NCBI GenBank assembly: GCA_900313545.1
Contig: OMRS01000223.1
Span: forward strand, 1-19,009
Length of the DNA: 19,009 nucleotides
Origin: an uncultured Eubacteriales bacterium
Lineage (GTDB): Bacteria > Bacillota_A > Clostridia > Christensenellales > Aristaeellaceae
Direction of reading: 5' to 3'
Part shown: positions 15,686-19,009 of the stretch, one piece after another
Layout: each line of letters opens with the position of its first letter
How positions within the stretch are numbered: position 1 is the stretch's first letter
Notes under the pieces: generated by a model
Told to the model about the DNA's origin: nothing
The model's database searches: none
The model's input: the letters and a program-made list of their open reading frames with translations, nothing else
Translations under genes and position numbers: made by a program

Positions 15686-17566
15686 CTAAAGGGCCGCTGA
15701 ATCCGGCTTCTTTCTTTTCCCGCGTGGCTTTCCTTTGTCGGACCTTGGTTTGCGTGGCTTTGAATCTTTGAGTCCCTTTGGCCTTCCGCCCTTGTTTCGT
15801 GGCTTGTCAGTTTCAGATGCCGGAGCGGAGGAATCCGGAGTGCTGCTTTTCCTGCGCCCTCGTATTCTGCTGTTTCGGATGATGACTTCCGTATTCTCAG
15901 GAAGCCCCCTGACCTGGCTCCAGTCGCCAGGCTTCAGGCGCCTGCCCACATCAGCGGAAATCTGTCGAACCTCTTCCGGGGACAGACTGAACTTTAAAAA
16001 CAGCTGCTTCTGATTCTCCGCCATGGTTTTGAGGTCTGCATAGTCTTCGTCGTCGAGCCGAACCATTCCGATTTTGTCCAGAGCCTGAATGGCGGTATCT
16101 GTATCCAGCTGCAGCTCTTTGCATGCAAGCTGGATCTCTGCCCGGATCACGCCGGAGAGGAACGCGGCGGCAAGCCTTCCATGGATTCCGGGCGCTGAAG
16201 GAATTGCTGGAGCAGGACAGCCTTCCTGGGACCTGAGGATGCAAATCTGCATTTTTGCGCAGTCGCGCAGCTCAAAGGTGTGAAGCGCAGTTTGAGGATC
16301 CATTCCCCCTGAGGTCGCCACTGCAAAGAAGCCATTGGCGCGGAGGGCATTTTCCAGGCTTTCATGGTTCTCAACGATTCTGCATTCATGATCCGTCAGA
16401 TCCAGGCTCAGGAACTGTCTGAATTCTGCGGATACGACAGGGGTTTTTCCCTGGGCGAATTCAGCTTTCAGCCGGACCATCTCATCATCAAGCTGACGCA
16501 TCTGCCGGACGGACAGGGAACTTCCCTGAAGACCATCATAGAAAAGGCTGATTTCAGAAGTTGTCTCATGGCCCCAAAACAGCTGCCTGTTGTCTGAAAT
16601 TCCAAACAATCCGGTCTGCGGTATCCGATACTGCATTCTCCACTGAAGGGTCTTTCCGTGCTCGCGGATCATCTGCTGCTGTCCATATGACTCTGAAGGA
16701 AGGAGGAGGACATACTTCCAGCCAAAGGAAAGAATGGTCCCAAGGAGATCCTCCGCGGCGAAATCTCGGCCCAGAATGACGCCTTCAATCTCAATCTGTG
16801 ATGCATTAAGAAACGTGGACATCTGATGGAAAGCACTCCTGTCCGGAGAGGGGCCTTCATAGACGGAATAGGTGACGGGCCTTCCGCTTTGCGCATCGAC
16901 CGCAACCATGTATCCAGGAAGGGCGCTGTCGGCACCTTGCGACTCGGCGTGGCCGCGTTGTGCAGGGGTGCCCTTCCTGACTTTATCGTCATACTTTGAA
17001 TCCTCCACCACCAGCCATACCGATTTAAGACCGGCAGCTTTCAGCTTCCTGACCCACTGAAGCCGCATTTCCTGATTAAGTTCTTCGACAATTGTGCTTT
17101 CGAAAAAAGCGGAATACCAGCTCTCATCAACACGCTCGCTGGAAAACAGGGCCTGTTCCCGCATGGCTTCCTCAAACAACTCTGCGGTGCAGGGCCCATG
17201 ATGAATCAGGAACATGCAATAATCCAGCAGGGCATTTGCTGCAGTGACCTGGTAGGTGTCCCGCAAAATGGAGTAGAGCCCTGTTTTCTGTACGATCCCC
17301 AGCACCAGTGCATACAGACCGTAATGATACTCAAAGACCGGCATGCTGCAGGCCGGATAATACTGTTTCACGTAATCGGGATTTTTCAGGATAAAGGAAT
17401 AGGTTGGATTCATCATATTCTTTTTGCCTTCGATCAGCTTCCCGATCTTCTCGTTGCGAATCCTGCCATTCTCGCCTGCCATCCGGAAAAACACTTTTTT
17501 CTCCGGGGTGTTGGTATAGGCTTCCGGAGGTACCGGCATTTCCTTGCTGTAATCGAATCTGTTCAC
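15686..17566 (-). CDS. DDE transposase, IS1634/IS4-like, probably catalytically altered
   Basis: The start is GTG 17566-17564 on the minus strand with AAGGGGG eight bases before it; the stop is TAG at 15688-15686; 626 residues. The order of motifs matches IS1634/IS4-group transposases: V-V-E-D189-S-K-Y, then G-R-P-V-T-Y-S-V-Y-E-G-P-S-P-D, then V-I-L-G-R-D268, then T-S-G-G-M-D...F-E-L-R-D435. In relatives the catalytic Glu follows this Arg-Asp by three residues (R-D-x-x-E), but here the position is K438, and the usual Phe and Lys after it are also changed. The last ~45 residues are very basic with G-G-R-P-K and K-P-R-G-K AT-hook-like runs. Codon use is more AT-rich than its neighbours, consistent with transfer. 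No terminal inverted repeats were found. It is intact in frame; activity is doubtful. Confidence 0.8.
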   Translation of the reverse strand: MNRFDYSKEMPVPPEAYTNTPEKKVFFRMAGENGRIRNEKIGKLIEGKKNMMNPTYSFILKNPDYVKQYYPACSMPVFEYHYGLYALVLGIVQKTGLYSILRDTYQVTAANALLDYCMFLIHHGPCTAELFEEAMREQALFSSERVDESWYSAFFESTIVEELNQEMRLQWVRKLKAAGLKSVWLVVEDSKYDDKVRKGTPAQRGHAESQGADSALPGYMVAVDAQSGRPVTYSVYEGPSPDRSAFHQMSTFLNASQIEIEGVILGRDFAAEDLLGTILSFGWKYVLLLPSESYGQQQMIREHGKTLQWRMQYRIPQTGLFGISDNRQLFWGHETTSEISLFYDGLQGSSLSVRQMRQLDDEMVRLKAEFAQGKTPVVSAEFRQFLSLDLTDHECRIVENHESLENALRANGFFAVATSGGMDPQTALHTFELRDCAKMQICILRSQEGCPAPAIPSAPGIHGRLAAAFLSGVIRAEIQLACKELQLDTDTAIQALDKIGMVRLDDEDYADLKTMAENQKQLFLKFSLSPEEVRQISADVGRRLKPGDWSQVRGLPENTEVIIRNSRIRGRRKSSTPDSSAPASETDKPRNKGGRPKGLKDSKPRKPRSDKGKPRGKRKKPDSAAL

Positions 17567-17578
17567 GATGACACCCCC

Positions 17579-17604
17579 TTGGTTTTACTTGCATGCAAAA
17601 CCAA
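17579..17604. promoter_or_regulatory. Palindrome upstream of the transposase
   Basis: TTGGTTTT (17579-17586) and AAAACCAA (17597-17604) are perfect reverse complements around a 10-base centre. It lies 13 bases upstream of the transposase start on the minus strand and overlaps the upstream edge of its ribosome site. It could be an operator, or a hairpin that limits translation. Confidence 0.45.
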
Positions 17605-18018
17605 TGATAGACTGTTTGAATCGTGAAAATCAAGGAGGATGACTCCCTCGGGCCGGTTTTTGGATGGCCATCCGGGGGTCAGGCAGACTCACAGGGGCCA
17701 GAAGCAGAATCCAGTCTGCGGATGCTGGAGGAAGACATAAACAAAAGGAAGGGCAGGACGCCCTGAACAGACAAGGGAGGATACAGCACAACTGCCAGAG
17801 TCCATATCGTTTTCGAGATTTTCATGGAGCAGTTCCCCGGTCGGACTGACTGATCGGGGAGCTGCTTTTTCTTTCTGCAGGGGGACCCCTTGCCGGGCTC
17901 TGATTCTGCAGACAAAGAGCAGGCCTGCCACCTGCCAGCGGACACTTCGAAATGGCCCCCCGTGATTTTGAACCGGCGGGATCAATGGCAAAAGCCAGAA
18001 AATTCTCAGAAAAGCCCC
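17605..18018. other. Intergenic region between transposase and copper unit
   Basis: No credible gene was found. The stretch holds an imperfect direct repeat of sequence left of the transposase (~17652-17684), an exact 12-bp palindrome at 17662-17673, and a terminator at 17828-17870 described separately. A short frame near 17715-17760 includes the words Arg-Met-Leu-Glu-Glu-Asp, as in CsoR, but nothing around them matches. Confidence 0.5.
17828..17874 (+). terminator. Orphan intrinsic terminator
   Basis: A 12-bp stem (17828-17839 with 17855-17866, one G-U pair) with a 15-nt loop is followed by TTTTCTTT. It points along the plus strand, but no plus-strand gene precedes it before the transposase. 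It may insulate csoR, or be the 3' end of a unit split off by the transposon. Confidence 0.8.
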
Positions 18019-18047
18019 TTGACAGATACCCCAAGGGGGTATACAAT
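18019..18047 (+). promoter_or_regulatory. Promoter of the csoR-copA unit
   Basis: TTGACA at 18019-18024 and TACAAT at 18042-18047 are separated by 17 bases. The spacer is almost entirely filled by a CsoR-type palindrome. Transcription should start near 18054. Confidence 0.85.
18026..18042. promoter_or_regulatory. CsoR operator 1
   Basis: ATACCCC-AAG-GGGGTAT is a 7-3-7 palindrome of the type bound by copper-sensing CsoR repressors. It fills the -35/-10 spacer and touches the -10 box, so apo-CsoR should block RNA polymerase and copper should release it. Confidence 0.88.
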
Positions 18048-18063
18048 CCGGAGCGTATCAAGG

Positions 18064-18080
18064 ATACCCCAAGGGGGTAT
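18064..18080. promoter_or_regulatory. CsoR operator 2
   Basis: This is an identical 17-base palindrome, 38 bases downstream of operator 1. It lies after the predicted transcription start and three bases before the GAGGAGG ribosome site of csoR. It could add a road-block; in RNA the same bases form a 7-bp hairpin beside the ribosome site. Confidence 0.85.
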
Positions 18081-18096
18081 ATGAGGAGGTGCCGAG

Positions 18097-18408
18097 ATGA
18101 CTGAGACTGTTGAAGAAAACGTCCCCGTGCACAAAAAAAAGAAACGCGATGAAAAAGAGCGCCGAGATCTGATGAATCGTCTGAAGCGGATTGAGGGACA
18201 GGTTCGCGGGCTGCAGCGGATGCTGGAGGAGGATGCGTATTGTCCGGAGATCCTGACCCAGGCATCTGCGGTCAACTCCGCGCTGAACAGCTTCTGCCGG
18301 GTGCTGCTTTCCAATCATATCCGGACCTGCGTGTCAGATGACATTCGGGCCGGTCGCGATGAAACGGTGGACGAGCTGATGGACACGCTGCAGAAGCTGA
18401 TGAAGTGA
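18097..18408 (+). CDS. csoR: CsoR-family copper-sensing transcriptional repressor
   Basis: ATG 18097 is seven bases after AGGAGG (18084-18089); the protein has 103 residues. It shows the CsoR (DUF156) helical core: R-L-K-R-I-E-G-Q-V-R-G-L at 28-39, then the copper ligands C49 in A-Y-C, H74 in N-H-I-R-T-C and C78, matching the Cys-His-Cys set that binds Cu(I). The N-terminus has an extra Lys/Arg-rich stretch (12-23). In the family the apo tetramer binds operator DNA and Cu(I) releases it. Two boxes upstream and copA 17 bases downstream imply an autoregulated copper-efflux unit. The conserved ligand set argues for copper rather than the nickel- or formaldehyde-sensing RcnR/FrmR groups. Confidence 0.95.
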   Translation: MTETVEENVPVHKKKKRDEKERRDLMNRLKRIEGQVRGLQRMLEEDAYCPEILTQASAVNSALNSFCRVLLSNHIRTCVSDDIRAGRDETVDELMDTLQKLMK

Positions 18409-18425
18409 TTTCGAGGAGATCAGAT

Positions 18426-19009
18426 ATGGAACAATATCAGGTAACCGGCATGAGCTGCGCCGCGTGCTCCAGCCGGGTGGAAAAAGCGGTCTCTGGCGTA
18501 CCGGGAGTGACATCCTGTTCAGTGAGCCTGCTGACAAACTCCATGGGCGTGGAGGGTTCAGCCTCCTCTGCCGATATCATCCGGGCCGTGGAAGCTGCCG
18601 GATACGGCGCTTCCCTCAAGGGCGCGGCAAAATCGGCCGCCTCCGGGGATGCTCCTTCCTGGGCGGACGCGGAGGCGCTGAAGGATCATGAAACGCCCAG
18701 GCTGAAGAAACGGCTTCTGTTTTCCGTGCCGGTTCTTCTGATTCTCATGTATTTCTCCATGGGCCACGGGATGTGGGGATGGCCCGCCCCCGCAGCCTTT
18801 GACAACCATGTGTTCCTGGGACTGTTTGAGCTGCTGCTGGCGGTGATCGTGATGATCATCAACGGGAAGTTCTTTACCTCCGGTTTTTCTTCCCTGCTCC
18901 ACGGCGCGCCCAACATGGATACGCTGGTGGCGCTCGGGTCCAGCGCGTCCTTTGTCTATTCCCTGGCTGAGCTGTTCCTCATGATCCTGGCGCAGGGAGA
19001 AGGCGATCA
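18426..19009 (+). CDS. copA: Copper-exporting P1B-type ATPase, N-terminal part (cut by window end)
   Basis: ATG 18426 lies seven bases after GAGGAG, with 17 bases from the csoR stop to the start. Only the first 194 codons are in the window and the frame remains open at the edge. Residues 1-66 are a heavy-metal-associated domain with the Cu(I) motif G-M-S-C-A-A-C (8-14). After a short linker, membrane segments start near residue 97, and N-M-D-T-L-V-A-L-G-S at ~162-171 is typical of copper P1B ATPases. The Cys-Pro-Cys, phosphorylation and ATP-binding motifs lie beyond the window. The protein would pump Cu(I) out of the cell, induced through CsoR. Confidence 0.93.
   Translation, partial: MEQYQVTGMSCAACSSRVEKAVSGVPGVTSCSVSLLTNSMGVEGSASSADIIRAVEAAGYGASLKGAAKSAASGDAPSWADAEALKDHETPRLKKRLLFSVPVLLILMYFSMGHGMWGWPAPAAFDNHVFLGLFELLLAVIVMIINGKFFTSGFSSLLHGAPNMDTLVALGSSASFVYSLAELFLMILAQGEGD

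Noticed and set aside
17570..17586. Half-match to the CsoR box before the transposase
   Set aside because: About 12 of 17 positions match the copper box, but the shared purine run is also the transposase ribosome site and the second half of the palindrome is missing.
17712..17760. Possible csoR pseudogene fragment (Leu-Arg-Met-Leu-Glu-Glu-Asp)
   Set aside because: Fifteen bases match csoR exactly (GCGGATGCTGGAGGA), but flanking sequence shows no further similarity, so chance is a sufficient explanation.

Overview
The window looks like chromosomal DNA from a moderately GC-rich Bacillota, probably a gut- or rumen-type Clostridia. This rests on AGGAGG-type ribosome binding sites before nearly every gene, housekeeping promoters with 17-bp spacers, a CsoR/CopA copper unit, AzlC/AzlD, and large SH3-repeat surface proteins. 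No rRNA, tRNA, CRISPR array or phage gene was seen, and the genus cannot be fixed by reading alone.

Layout. (1) 1-3999 is the 3' part of a very large exported, membrane-anchored protein with eight SH3-like repeats (the first cut by the window edge), Thr/Pro linkers, an Ig-like domain, one transmembrane helix and an acidic cytoplasmic tail. It ends in a strong terminator (4013-4046). (2) 4265-6854 is a monocistronic unit: a promoter, a ~150-nt leader that can fold with a possible pseudoknot, and a TTG-started membrane HD-GYP protein, a likely cyclic-di-GMP phosphodiesterase. Its C-terminal ~360 residues carry an internal duplication. (3) 6855-7685 is an 831-base gap without a convincing gene but full of hairpins. 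It ends in an excellent promoter (7622-7650). (4) 7686-14776 reads as one six-gene transcription unit: a polytopic GT-C/PTPS-related membrane protein, an exported CapA-type metallophosphatase, a NYN-LOTUS putative RNase, a secreted protein with Ig-like repeats (its GTG start overlaps the RNase stop), and the AzlC/AzlD branched-chain amino acid exporter pair. It closes at a canonical terminator (14805-14852). (5) 14924-15595 is a YfcE-like metallophosphoesterase with a helical C-terminal extension. (6) 15686-17566, minus strand, is a DDE transposase of IS1634/IS4 type in which the expected catalytic Glu appears to be Lys. (7) 18019-19009 is a copper-responsive unit: a promoter overlapped by one CsoR box, a second identical box in the leader, csoR, and the 5' part of copA, which runs off the window.

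How the genes work together. Much of the window concerns the cell envelope: an SH3 surface protein, a lipid-linked-sugar-type membrane enzyme, a CapA protein and a secreted Ig/OB-like protein. A cyclic-di-GMP enzyme and a putative RNase lie among them. The copper unit is self-contained. The least explained parts are the HD-GYP leader RNA and C-terminal duplication, the hairpin-dense gap at 7018-7380, and the RNase embedded in an envelope operon.
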